From positions 17,795,162 through 17,859,161 of the forward strand of contig NW_024037072.1 of the NCBI RefSeq assembly GCF_015706575.1: a stretch of DNA of 64,000 bases, given 5' to 3'. The position numbers were made by a program, and so were the translations under genes. This DNA is from Patiria miniata (Eukaryota > Echinodermata > Asteroidea > Valvatida > Asterinidae). Shown here in pieces: positions 1 to 13,700 of this stretch. The notes under the pieces are model-generated. The model made no database searches and was not told the origin of the DNA. It worked only from the letters and a program-made list of their open reading frames with translations. Within the stretch, counting starts at the first letter, position 1, and every line of letters begins with the position of its first letter.

Positions 1-221
1 ACTCCTCTGGAATGACTAGGCAGTAGGCACTGACAAACTTCTTTCACAACCAACGTCCTAACTCGGAGGAACATGTAAAAGCTAACTGCGGAACATGGTA
101 AGACCATACCAATGACATGGTCATAATTCAGTGATATGGAGTGCAATGAACAATTGTGATTGAGCCAGGAAAAGAAACTTAGATTCAAAATTGTTGCACT
201 TTCATGGAATTAAGCGAGTGA

Positions 222-1246
222 TTAAAGCCGTGTCCGCACTGGACTTTATTTTTTGAAGGTTTTACCGAGACGATGGTAAAATGAAAAATGGTCAAATGTG
301 ACCACTGTCCGCACTTGGACTTTCGACACGGGAAATTTTACCCCGACCGCGTGGGAGAAGTAACCGAGCTGTCACAGTGTCAGTATAATGACTCACCGTA
401 CGCAGAAAACAAATTGCCGATCACATTTTCAGCCACCGATACGCTCAGTAATATTACACACGCCATTTGCATGCATAACATAATCGTTTACACGATATTA
501 TTTCATCTTGACACGCTAAATCTTGACGAAAGGGCCTATAATTCTGACGCATTTGTGATGCACGTCGTCGAAGCCATGCCGCTGTACGATGTTCCGTGCG
601 GCAGCAGTGCCATCAGTATTCGTTGGTTCCCATCGCATGCTTACAGAATCGAAGCTATGATGTGGGCCAGGAACCAGTGACTACGGCCTACGTACGGTAC
701 CGGACCATGATGTTCCGTGCATGATACAGTAGCGTATCAGGACGAATTTGGATCGTAGAAAATAACAATACATCGGTGGAGAAAGAGAATTTCCGCAAAT
801 TAATTCTCAGAATGTGATCTCTCTTCTCTGTGTATGTATTTGTCCGTTGAAATATATATATTTTAACGAGATTTTACCGCTCGGACTTGATAATACACCG
901 CAGCGTGTTTCTACAAAATGTTCGGCCACTGCACGTGCAGGTTCGTGCGGTCTCTGTATGCATAACAGGGCGCTTGGGCCGGATGTACGCTTTCCTGAGC
1001 CGCTTTTACCGACTCGCACTGTCCGCACTGGACTAATCGTCTCGGGAAAAGCGACTCGGTCAGTTTTCCTGGGCGCGTGGGAAGTTTTCCTGGGCAGCAG
1101 TTGGCCAGTAAAAGTAACCGCTGGACTCAGGAAAAGTAACTGAGAGGAAAACGTCCTAGGCTGTCCGCACTGGACTTAAAATGGGAAAAGTACCCATAGT
1201 CTCGGTTAGTTTGACCAAAAAAAGTCCAGTGCGGACAGGGCTTTAA
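222..1246. mobile_element. TTAA-flanked non-autonomous DNA transposon, 1.03 kb
   Basis: Terminal inverted repeats of about 28 bp begin TTAAAGCC and contain GTCCGCACTGGACTTT; the right end carries the exact complement AAAGTCCAGTGCGGAC. TTAA at both ends fits a TTAA target duplication (piggyBac- or Kolobok-like; superfamily not proven). GTCCGCACTGGAC recurs inside near 1020 and 1170, so the element is built from repeated subterminal blocks. Part of the interior (about 770-930) also occurs near 15470-15580. A 130-codon open frame at 288-680 shows no recognisable domain and is probably chance. Confidence 0.75.
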
Positions 1247-1573
1247 TCACAGGTATTAAGCATCTAACAGAAGTAGGACTTGCCATTTTGGACCTCAAGG
1301 ATCAGATGAGGGCAGGTTTATCTGAAAAAGGGCATGTTATCACTGCACACACGGGACAACTCAGGTACAGTAAAAAAGCATTGTGCCCACTACTCTCCAC
1401 ATTAACAACCCCATTGTCAAAAAACAAAATGTGTTGTTTTCTTGAGTTCATCAACCACAGATATAAGGTTCTGTATTTGAACAACTTTATACATTTTCTT
1501 TGGCTATGGCTCATGCCACAGATTGCATGTTATCAAAAGCCACAGTCTTAGACTCACACAGGCACAGCGTTAC

Positions 1574-1723
1574 CTTTTTGGAGCCCCCTTTGTTTCTGCG
1601 ATCATTACGCTCCCTGGGGTCGCCTCTCTTGCTGGGGCAGTCGTAGCTGAGATGGCCGTAGTTGCTACAGACAAAGCATCGGTCACCTGATGATCCACGG
1701 TCATGTGACCGTCCCTCGTAATG
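1574..1723 (-). CDS. Tudor gene exon 23: CCHC zinc knuckle
   Basis: A phase-0 exon of 50 codons after acceptor ...CAGCCAG. The knuckle CFVCSNYGHLSYDC fits C-x2-C-x4-H-x4-C exactly, with Gly before His as in retroviral-type and RNA-helicase knuckles that bind single-stranded RNA. It is flanked by Arg, Gly, Asp and Ser-rich sequence. An alternative acceptor 4 bases upstream (exon start 1727) exists but would break the frame with the preceding exon. The donor is AAAAAG|GTAACG, so coding continues to the left. The knuckle itself is clear; membership of the Tudor gene rests on frame, phase and strand. Confidence 0.8.
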
Positions 1724-4700
1724 CTGGCTGTGGTGACAAAACCATAACAGGAATTTTCAAATTTTAAGGATAGAGAATGGGCAGAATGCTACTGCAATGG
1801 AAATTTGCTGTAACTTATTCAGTGCCCACACTTCTATATAATGTGCAATGCGAAATGCCAAACAACACACATTTTGTGATTTTCTCAAATAATCACAATT
1901 TTGCACAAAACAAAAAATACATTGTCAACTATCTGTCCCTTTTTTCCTCTCTTTTTTTTTGAAGGCTTTATACCTGAACTATATGATTTGATTTTGAAAA
2001 GCTTTCAATGTGTTACTAAAAACAGAGGGATTAAAAGGTTAGCCATCTGCAGACGCTATGGGCATTGTAGTTGTAAGAATCTGGCCAGACGGTCAATAAC
2101 ATTTTTAATAAAAAAAAAAGAGATAAAAACCTAGAAAAAATTTACAAAGTGTTCACAAAATTCCAAGACAAAATAAAAGACTGACTCATATCGAACATCA
2201 CAGTTGTAAGTATCTGAACCAACTGTCAATAAAGCTTTTATTAAAATAAAAAAAAAAGAGATAAAAACAAACTAAAAATTATCATAAAGTGTTCAAAAAA
2301 TTCCAAGACAAAATAAAAGACTGACTCATATCGAACATCATAGTTGTCGGATGGTCTGTTTTCCTCACTGACTGGCCCTTCATTGTGCTCATCACGGCTT
2401 CCTCGGCGGGTGGAGCCAGGATGGTGCTCCTTGGATCTTTCCTCTGGTAAAATTGTTTAAACAGGAGAAAAATCCACAAATTCACAAAGTAGAAATGACT
2501 TCATTGTAGTACAGACCAATGGATGGAATGTCCTGAGGGAGCAGGGAAGTGTGGAAGTACATTACTATACTGAAACTAATGAGGTCCAAAACAGGCTTTT
2601 TGTTTTCGAAGTTGTTTTTCATAGCGATTTTCCAACCAACAATGCTCAGTACATTTTGACATAAAAAAGGTATAGGTATAGATTTCATGTCTCCTTATCC
2701 TTATCTGATATGTGACCTGTCCATCACAAAATGAGCATAAAGTCTGTAATTGCCATTTTGAAATACAGTCGGGAAAAGCCACATTGAAAGGCTGGTCAAT
2801 TGTTTTATTTTCAGTTGAACCTTCATCTGGTTAGTCCTGTTGTACCCTTCTCCAATTATTTTGTTCTACCAAACATCTTCAAACTCTGTGCCCATCCTGT
2901 TCCTTCACAGTGACACAACAGCAAGATTTCAAAAGGCAATTTCTCATACAATGGTTTTACAACTTCAAGTTGGTAGTCTCTAAAACAATGTTCACCCAAA
3001 TGATATACCATTGGAAAGATCTTGTTTTGCAGCATCATATAAATATCTTTATTCTTTGAAAGTCTGACTGTACATGTATGTTTTGTTCATGGTGACAGAT
3101 AACAAATTTAAAGGGATAAATGTATTCTTCAGTGGCTGGGGTGAATTTTTTTTTTTGGGGGGGGGGGGGCAAGGGGTTTGGCACAAAAAGGGGTGGGAGC
3201 AAAGGCATCAATTGGGTGGGGGGGGGGACCTTTGGCCGCCCCCTTGGTTATGACACTGCTTCCCATTGTCCCTGCACTGCTGCACAACCCTTCTGCGTTA
3301 GAAATATCTTCATGTCGACCCAAAGCTGTCTGGTATTGTCAACGGCAGCAGCCTACCTGCAGTGCTTGGCATTGTCTCAGAGTTGATGTTTAGCACGGCT
3401 GACGAAATGTCATAGGAAAGCTGATTCTCATCCACGCATGTCAGGGTAACATATACACTCTTAGGCTCTGTAGCAACCTGTTGAATGATAAGAGATTTAC
3501 CTAAGTTATAGATATCACATTGAGACAGTTAATCATTCAGACGAATATCGGTCAAACTATGTTTTGAATTTTTCCCAACTGTTTTAAACAGAACAAGAAT
3601 ATAAAATTGGCATCTTGTATTTACACAATCTACCTTCTCTCTTTGTTTTTCACTAAAAAAGAAGAAACAATGTCTGTAAACTTATTACTTTACAAAGCAT
3701 TAGAAGCACCTTGGTACTTGATTGCATTCCAGGAAGTTTAACTTCCAAGTCCCCCAAAATCCTACAAAACGGGGGATGGATTTTGATGGAGATACATGTA
3801 GGGTTAACACAACATTTTTTAAACCTCACCAAGTGACACTGAGGACAAAAGTAATTTTTAAGGGGAAAAATTTTCGAAATTACTTGCGGCCCAACAATAA
3901 TTCCCTTCTCAATAAGGTACAGACTGGGAACCAGTATGCTTGCAAAGCGGTTCTGTTGACCCAAATACAGGGTGAGTCAAAAAAAGCAGAACCCAAACAA
4001 AAATAATATTTCACATTTAAAAAAACATGTAGCACCAAAAATAATAATGAATGGAAAGCCAATTTCATCAGCTACTTTTAGATGAAAAGAATACTGAATT
4101 TGCTCAATCCGTTCAAAGAATATCACCATTTAAACCCAATGACCCTAAAACCTGTTTCGCTAAAAAAAAAAAAAAAAAAATTTACTGTGTATTCTGACTG
4201 TTTGGAACAACAAAGAAAATGACACAGAATACAATATGATTTATAAAATCCACTTTTTTGAAAAGATGGGCCTTCTAAACGAAGTTACTGAATATTTTTA
4301 ACTTTTAAAGTGAGATTTATCGCTGGTGATGTTTGAAAACATTTGTGACGACGATTCTTGAAATCGCATTTTTTTTACAAAAGAGGTTTTAGGGTCAGTG
4401 TGTTTAAATGGTGACATTCTTTGAACAGATTGAGCAATTTCAGTATTTTTTTCCATCTAAAAGTAGCTTATGAAATCAGCTTTCCAGTCACAATTATTTT
4501 TGGTGCTAAATATTTTTGTTAAATATGAAATATAATTTTTGGGCTTTTGGTTCCGCTTTTTTTTACTCACACTGTAAAAGCCTGTTTTTCTGAGGTTTCC
4601 CTTCTTTACTGATATGATGAACAAACATAAGGCCTAACCTTTAAAATTATCCAGTCACGCGTCATGCGCCCACAAATCGAATAAAAACACACACCAAGGA

Positions 4701-7700
4701 TGGCTCCAATATTTCTAGTTCAGTTAACAGGTAACAAAGCACCGTATTATATCACCATGGAAACTCACCCACCCTACTACAACACTGCCCAAACTTTAAT
4801 TAAAAATTGTAAAACAACAAAAACACCTTGAACAAATGCACTTCTTGCACCAAACAAATTCCAATTCATTGCCATGCCAACAATAACTGACTTGGAAACC
4901 AGACTACTTGTTGCGCCCACAAGGCAGTGATTCCAAACTCTGCATGTAGGCAAATGTGTAGTTTGGTTGCCTGGCTCTTGCATCGACATCATACAGATCT
5001 ATTTCAACAATGGCTGTGCGTGGGCCAAAATCCAGCAACAACAGGCACATTCCAAACTGAACATCTTTATCATGACCTGGAACATCAAGGAGGATGGTTT
5101 CATGATACTTTGATCAATATTACTTTCGGTCGAATATCATGTGCAGTGATAACAACTTCCACTATTTGGTTTCCTTAGGAGCCCTCTGCCACACACTCTC
5201 TGACCAGCCGTTTGACTTGAGTTGACCACTGAGCTTACTGTCATTGTTACTTTTTTGTTTTTGCATCATGGATGGAGTTGGTCTTCTTATTTTCACCATA
5301 CTGTACCTCACTAAACTGCCTTGTTCACAACAATGTACACCGAACAATACCGCTCTGGAGGTGAAAATTGTGAAGTCTAGATTCACATGCGTACGTGAAT
5401 GTGCTATACTACCAGAGTGTCTCTCTGCCAACTTTCACGAAGCCAGCCATCGGTGTGAACTTTACACTTTTCCAAACCAACTCTCTGTGCAACATTTCAG
5501 CAGTTGTGTGGACCTCCTGGAGTCTGGCTTCACAGCCAGCGGTGAATACACCATCTACCCAAACAGCTTCAATGATGGTCTGCAGGTCTACTGTGATATG
5601 GAAACTGACGGTGGAGGATGGATGGTCATTCAGAGGCGGCAGAATGGCTCAGTCGATTTCTACCGAGACTGGAAAACCTACCAAGCTGGCTTCGGCAGCC
5701 TGTCCTGGGAGTTCTGGATTGGCAACGACATCTTACTCAATCTGACAAAATATTCAGGATGGTGGAGGCTACGCATCGAGTTGGAGGACTGGGAATCCAA
5801 CACGGTTTGGGCTGAGTATGGTGAGTTTGGTGTTGAGGGGAATTTGTACAGGGTAAGGATCGCCGACTATGACATAAACAGTACCCTGCCAGATTCTCTG
5901 ACATGGCACAATAGAAAACGATTCTCAACCTATGACATGGACAATGATGGTGTTGATTTCCATTGTGCAGAGAGACATGGAGCAGGTTGGTGGTTTGGTC
6001 ACTGTACCATAGCTTGCCTCAATGGCAGGTACTACCATCAGCCACAGGCTCCGTTTCGCTCAGGAATCCACTGGGAAAGTTGGAAAGGAAAGTACTATTC
6101 CATGAAACGAAGCAGCATGAAAATAAAATAAGTATGCCTACATATTGGGCTGAGTGATTCAAGAGGATTAAGCCATCATGTATACGAGTTAAACAGTTTC
6201 TTTCATTGGTCAACATTCCATCACAAGGGAGATACAAGTAGCTATATGTATACATGCATATCACACACATAGGGGTCAGGGCAGATGCCCAACTAGTAGA
6301 TACCGGTAGTACCATGGAAGTGCATAAATACTATTTCGTATGCATGTGTGTACTGGTACTTAAAGGGAAGATACAACATTTGCAATCATCAAAAAACGAA
6401 ATGATCAAATTATCAGGAAATATCTTACTTGATTGTTAGAGAATGCAGTCTAAAGCATCCTGTAAAGTTGTGGCTCCCGGCCGACCAGCGTTGGAGAAAA
6501 CTGTTTTTTTTTTCTCAAAAAGTGCTCCTAATTTTTTATATTTACAATGTAGTTCGTCTGCATTTTCTTTGCAATTGATTACACACCTGCGAAGACTACA
6601 TGCCTGCTAGACTGATTCTCTGATCGTACAATTCCCCAAAGTCTATAAATTGCATCGTTTCATCTTAAGTGGGGTCTGGGAACCAGACTACAAGAATGTG
6701 ATTGGTTTTCTTGGTTTTCCAGCATCTACGAACCCAAAACGTGAAACAAGTCAGTGTAACAATATTTGTTATAAAATACTAATCCTCCAAATCCATTTAT
6801 TTCTGAAAATTGCAGCAAAAGCAAATGCTGTACATTCCCTTTAAAGATTAGCTCTAGACTCTCAATTGGGTCTTTCTATAAATTAGTGTTCCACTTTTGT
6901 TCCTGTCCCTGTTACATCTGACATCTATGATTTAATGATTCTGATGCACTCCTTAATGCAGTCATCCTCCAAGAGTGATTATGAACAGCAAACTACCTAG
7001 ACCCAATAAATAAAACATCATTTGAAGTCATTTCTCATGAAACTTGCATGGCAAATTACTAAGTACCAAGGTAACACTAACAGGGACAGGAAATGTCCCA
7101 CTTTGGACCCTAAATTGATAGAATGACCCAATTAGGAAACAGTGGTGATCTTAAGTGAGGTTCCTGGCAGCACAATACTAAAACCTTCAAAAACAGAGAA
7201 ATTACCATCTGCATTTAAAGGAAAATAACGGCCTGAAATACCCGAATATTTTATGTTTTGGATTGTTTATCTATGCTTTTTTAAAGGTCTGGTGAATGGA
7301 AAACATCCTTATTGTGTAACTGTTCCTGAGAATAGGCACAAACAACATTTACATCGGACGCAGTGAATATTTTGTGGTATACGAGTACGTATTTCCAGCT
7401 GTGCCCATTCAATGTACGGTGCAAGCTGCATGTGTCACATAGTACACAGCACTTATACACAAATGTTGCTTCTTGCACATCCGCAGAATGCGATGCACTA
7501 TGCAGCAGGATTCATAACTGCCATTCAACAGCTCGATTTTTGAGAGTCAAAATTTTGACCCACCAAAATTCGTCCTCCTGTGGTTACCCAAAGAACAACA
7601 CAAACATGCACAGTATTTAAAGGATGGTTGTGGGTTTATATTCAACTGTTAAAAAAACTTTCCAATAGCCATCATAACGTTCAAAACAAAATTTGCAGCC

Positions 7701-10700
7701 CATTGTGGCGCATTCCATTGCAGCCCATTGTAACAATTCTTTTAATAGGAGGGATTTCTCACCAAATTTTGTTGACGTCTGAATATGAAACTAAACATGT
7801 ACGGAGTGTAATTAACCAACACAATTCAACATTTTTTTATCTGGGCAAGAAGTACCAAATTATTGGCCTCTCGGTGTTGGCTGATTTTACCCTCCTCCCC
7901 GGGCTTTGCATTAATTGGGAGATACATGTAGTCAAATCAGGCAACACATTCGGGACCAGTGATCTCACACATCTTACCCTCAAACTACTTTGTAGGCCTA
8001 TCACATGTACAGGGTGAGTAAAAAAAAGCGGAACCCAAACCCCAAACAATATATTTAATATTTAAAAAAATATGTAGCACCAAAAATAAAAATGACTGGA
8101 AAGCCAATTTCAAAAGCTACTTTTAGATGAAAAAATTACTGAAATTGCTCAATCCGTTCAAAGAATATGACCATTTAAACACAATGACCCTAAAACCTGT
8201 CTCGTCCAAAAAAGCAATTTATTGTGTGTTTTGACTGTTTGGAACAACAAAGAAAATGACACAGAATACTTGTTTCAACAACTGTCACCAACTGTAGTAC
8301 ACAATATTTTGATTGACAACCCTGGTTAGGCAAACAATATGATTTATAAAATCTACTTTTTGAAAAGACGGGCCTTCAAAAGGACTTTGTTGCACATTGT
8401 TAACGTTTAAACTAAGATTTCATCACTGGTGATGTTTGAAGACAACTGTGACGATTGTTAAAATCGCATTTTTTGGACGAGACAGGTTTTAGGGTCATTG
8501 TGTTTAAATGGTGATATTCTTGGAACGGATTGACCAATTTCAGTAATTTTTTCATCTAAAAGTAGCTTATGAAATTGGCTTTCCAGTTATTATTATTTTT
8601 GGTGTTACATATTTTTTTAAATATGAAATATACTATATGGGATTTGGGTTCCACTTTTTTTCACTCGCCCTGTAAATGTACAATAAAGTCCCAAAATGCA
8701 CATTGTACTGCATATGTACATGTGGGATACGGGTACATATAACCGGTACATGTTTTTATCTAATTCTTTTTCATTCTTTTTTTGGTGGGGGGGGGGGGGG
8801 GGGGGGAGGGTGAGGGGGAGGCCCCAGTTTCTGAATAAACTGTGATATGTTCATGTCACTGTTAAAGTGCGTTTTAAAATCTACTACTCAGTTTTTTTTG
8901 TAACATTTTAATGGAATACAAGAGCTTTAAAACTGTTTCCCAGTACTGACACGATATGCTATCAGAATTTCCCACTATGGGCCTTATGCACGAGTCGGCC
9001 ATATTGGATTGAGAGTGAGGTAAAATCTTCATTTTTGGAACTTGTGTAGAGAAATGAAAGCCGATGACGTTACAAATTAATACCAGTCTGCTCAGTTGAA
9101 TCACTTAAAATGTGTAATTAAACAAACTCTAGTGTTTAAGCCACATTAAAAAAAAATGCAAGATGCAAGTGAGGCTAAAGTGAATAAATAGTCTGGCACC
9201 ATCCCATTCAACTCTTCACAATTGATGAAATACCGGTACATTCAGGGAACACAACCAAAATGGCCAACTCGTGCACAAGGCCCATGGACTCCGTGCATAA
9301 ACAGTAGATTTTTTCAGCACTTTTGAAAACTTCAGTGGAAGGGACACACATCATGTGCATCTATGCTCACACGTACATGTATCTAACACGTATAATTCTG
9401 TTCTCGATAATGTACTGAACAGGAACCAGTCTGCTCCCAAGACGGTTTTGTTTGTGTCAAAATAAAAAACATAAAACTTAAAGAGGGCTGCAGATGCCTC
9501 AAAAAGTCAACAATTTGATTTTTTTGGGGGGTTGGAATAAAAACATTTATTAAGAGAGAAAAAAGTACATGTATAAATTTGTAGAAGGGCTTGGGGAATG
9601 GGGAAAGCAACTTTGAATATATGATACCATTAGGCCTACAAGTTCAACTTTATGATTGGAGAAATTCTATTATATTCCCTTCTTTTTCTGATAAGGTAAA
9701 AAAAAAACCTTAACCTTTAAATGAAGCGCATATATTTCAATACGGTCACAAAACTATCCAGTCATGTATGTAACATGCGCCCAACATTACAATTAAAACA
9801 CACACCATGGATGGCTTCAAGATAATTGTGTCAGCCAACATGTAATGAATTACATGCACTGTAATACATCACCTTGGCCCAAATCACGAATTCATCCCCA
9901 CATTCTTCAACACTACCCACACTTTAATACAAAATCAATTGAAAAAAAAGAGGATAAATTATACGGCATATTCAATACTTAATTCATGGCCATGACTTGG
10001 AAGCTACACTACTACAAGCTGGACCATGATTGGTGCTGCTCAATCGAGCATGATGAGTTAATCAGCTGCCTCTATTGTGTAGCACCTCACTTCTAATTTA
10101 ACTCCGGATGTAGCTGTCATTTCTCGGGAGTTGAGCTCGTAAGGCACTCCACAACTGATCTCATAGATCTCTGTGCATAGGCGCATCCGTAGTTTGGTTG
10201 ACCGGCGCTTGCATCTTCACAGCGATCCACTTCAACAATACGTGTGTGTTCAGAAATCCAACAACTATATGAAACTCCAAAACTGAACACCAATTTCATG
10301 GCCTAGACCGAGTCCAAGGTTTTTTCTGTTAACACTGTTAAAAGCATACTGTGACGTGTCGTGCCAGCTCTCCTGCGTCAGGCTGGTTAGTAGCGTGCCG
10401 TTCCGATGGTGTCCTATCCCTGCAGTGGTGGGCCACAGCACCAGGCTATCCCCGCTTCTCGGTTGACCGGATCAGCCAGTAGTAGTCAGGGCAGTGGAAT
10501 GGGAGTGGGAACCGGGAATCGGAATGTGGAGTCGTAGGAAGTGGGTGGAATCATAATGTCAGTTAAGTCGGAATGTCAGTGGAGTCGGAATGTGGGTGGA
10601 GTAGGAATGGGGCGGAATAGGCGGAGTCGGAATGTGGGCGGATTCGGCGGAGTCGGAATGTGGGCGGAGTGGGAATGGGGCGGAATAGGCGGAGTCGGAA

Positions 10701-13700
10701 TGTGGGCGGAGTGGGAATGGGGCGGAATAGGCGGAGTCGGAATGTGGGCGGAGTCGGCGGAGTTGGAATGTGGGTGGAGCAACTTATCTTCCTTGGGACT
10801 TTGCCCTGGACTTAGTCCTAAGTAGACCCTATACACTAAGACAGACTAGTAATTGGTGAACAGAAACAGTAATCAAGTACGGTGGTCATGCCTTTAATCA
10901 TCATCATCCGTCATATCATTCCACTCAATCAAGAACCCTAGCAATTATTCTAATCATTGGCGAATCAAGCAATCAAGTGACTAAATCCTAGCCCTGCAAC
11001 CCCTTTGACTTCAAGCCCCATAGGCTGTGTTCAACTTCTCTTTGCCATACAACAGTGCATAAACTCAATTGACCAATCAGAAACAAGGATTCCTTATATG
11101 CAAAGTGTGGGTGATTCACAGTGTGCTAGTGTATTTAAAACATACAGTTGGTGACCTAATTCCTATTCCGTCACAATACACACTTTGAGGAACGACGATG
11201 AATGTGGCTCCATGAAATTATGATCAAAAATTGATTCATGGCCTGGTTTTGGAAACTAGACTACTACAAGCTGGACCATTATTGGTTCTGCTCAATTGAG
11301 CATAGTGAGTTAATCAGCTGCCTCTAATGTGTAGCATCTTATATCTAATTTAACTCCTCATGTAGCTGTCATTTCTCGGGAGTTGAGCTCGTAAGGCACT
11401 CCACAACTGATCTCATAGATCTCTGTGCATAGGCGCATCCGTAGTTTGGTTGACCGGCGCTTGCATCTTCACAGCGATCCACTTCAACAGTACATGTACG
11501 TGCGTGTTCTGAAATCCAACTACTATATGAAACTCCAAAACTGAACATCAACTGATTGACTGAGTCGATTGACTGAGTTGATTTTATGTGTTTTTATCTA
11601 AAATAAATATTGTCTTGTCGCCATGGATGGAGTTGGGCTTCTTATTTTCACAATATGCTGCCTAGTCGAGCTTATTTGTACACATCAGTGTGGACAGTTG
11701 CGGTTATACTACACTGCAGAAAATCGTGCACTGATCAGTTATATTCTGGATGTGAAAATTGTGAAGTCTAGGGTAACATGCGTGCGTGAATGTGCTATGC
11801 TACCAAAGTGTCTCTCCGTCAACTTTCACGAAATCAGCCGTCGATGTGAACTTTGCACCGCAACAAGGATCCAGAGTCCTGCATCATTCAGTGAAGTTCA
11901 CCAAAGTGTCTACATCGACACTTTTCCTGAAACAAACCACCTCTCTGTGCAACATTTCAGCAGTTGTGTGGACCTCCTGGACTCTGGCTTCACAGCCAGC
12001 GGTGAATACACCATCTACCCAAACAGCTTCAACGATGGTCTGCAGGTCTACTGTGATATGGAAACTGACGGCGGGGGATGGATGGTCATTCAGAGGCGGC
12101 AGAATGGCTCAGTCGATTTCTACCGAGATTGGGAAACCTACCGAGCTGGCTTCGGCAGTCTGTCCGGGGAGTTCTGGATCGGCAACGACATCTTACTCAA
12201 TTTGACAAAATATTCAGGATGGTGGAGGCTACGCATCGAGTTGGAGGACTGGGAATCCAACACGGTTTGGGCTGAGTATGGTGAGTTTGGTGTTCAGGGG
12301 AATTTGTACAGGGTAAGGATCACCGACTATGACATAAACAGTACCCTGCCAGATTCTCTGACATGGCACAATAAAAAACCATTCTCAACCTACGACATGG
12401 ACAATGATGGTGTTGATCCCCATTGTGCAGAGACATATGGAGCAGGTTGGTGGTTTGGTTACTGTACCATAGCTTGCCTCAATGGCAGGTACTACCATCA
12501 GCCAAAGGCTCCGTATCGCTCAGGAATCCACTGGGAAAGTTGGAAAGGAAAGTACTATTCCATGAAACGAAGCAACATGAAAATAAAATAAATGTGCCCA
12601 CATATTGGGACGAGTGAGTCAAGAGGAGGTATTATAAGGCCTCATACATTCTAGTATAATCAGGGCGAATAATAAGTAGCAATCCTGCATACACAACGCG
12701 TTTACTTTCGCCCAACCAATCGGGAAGTGCATGTCTCACACACATGCACATGTACTTTTAAGATCAGCTCTAGACTCCCAATGATGCAACAGTAGTGATC
12801 TTAAGTGAGGTTCCTGTTGGCAACACACTAAAACCCTCACAACGTGAGAAATTACCATTTGCATTTAACGTGAGGGAAATTTTCCACCAAAAATTTGTCG
12901 TGAAACTAAACATGATTTACCCGGGCCAGATCAGCCCCCAATTCTGCAACAGTAGTGATGTCATGTAAGGATCCTTAATGGTGGCACCATACTAAAACCT
13001 TTAGGATGGGTCAATTATTGTTTGCATTTGTTGACTTGAACTGCCAATGAAGCGAGCTACGGTTTGTGATGTGTAATCCAACAAATACAACATGCTTTAT
13101 CCCAGCAAGTAGTGCCGAAATTACTGGCCCCTTGTTGCTGGCTGATTTTCACCTCCTCCCTTGACTTTGCATTGGAAGATACCATCATTCTTGTTTACTA
13201 CACTCCCGAGGACAATGCTTTGTGTTTTCCTTTGTCCCTGTAATATAACACTCTCCCATAGACTAAGCACACGAACCTACTACAGAGGACTGTTTTGAAC
13301 AGTACATGTAGTCAAATCAGTACACGTACATGTAGTCAAATCAGCTAACACATTCCGGACACACAGCCTTACATACATTATACTAGTGGGGAAGACCTTT
13401 GTTTCTCTTCTTTTGTTCTCCTTTGTTCCTACTGAAATCTCAAACTCCATAGTGTTTCCCTTATGGGGCAGATAGATTTCTAAAGACTTCTTTATGGGGT
13501 CTATTGTTCTATTGTGTTTTCTACCCCATGAGGATTAGGATTAGAGTACATGTACCAGCATAGTACCAGTAATCTCACACACATTTTCCCCTCAAACTAT
13601 TTTGTGTATTACATTAAATTCCCAAAATGCACATTGTACTGCATATGTGTACATGTAACTTTTCTTGTCTTTTTTTTCTGAATTATATTTTTCAGGGGGG

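Noticed and set aside
288-680. 130-codon open frame on the plus strand
   Set aside because: Lies wholly inside a TTAA-flanked element, has no recognisable domain, and the element shows no transposase.
10541-10836. Open frames on both strands with Gly/Val or Pro/His repeats
   Set aside because: Both come from the GGAATG minisatellite and not from a gene.
9640-11622. A third FReD gene after flank copy B
   Set aside because: No fibrinogen or PAN frame is present on either strand between 10310 and 11622.
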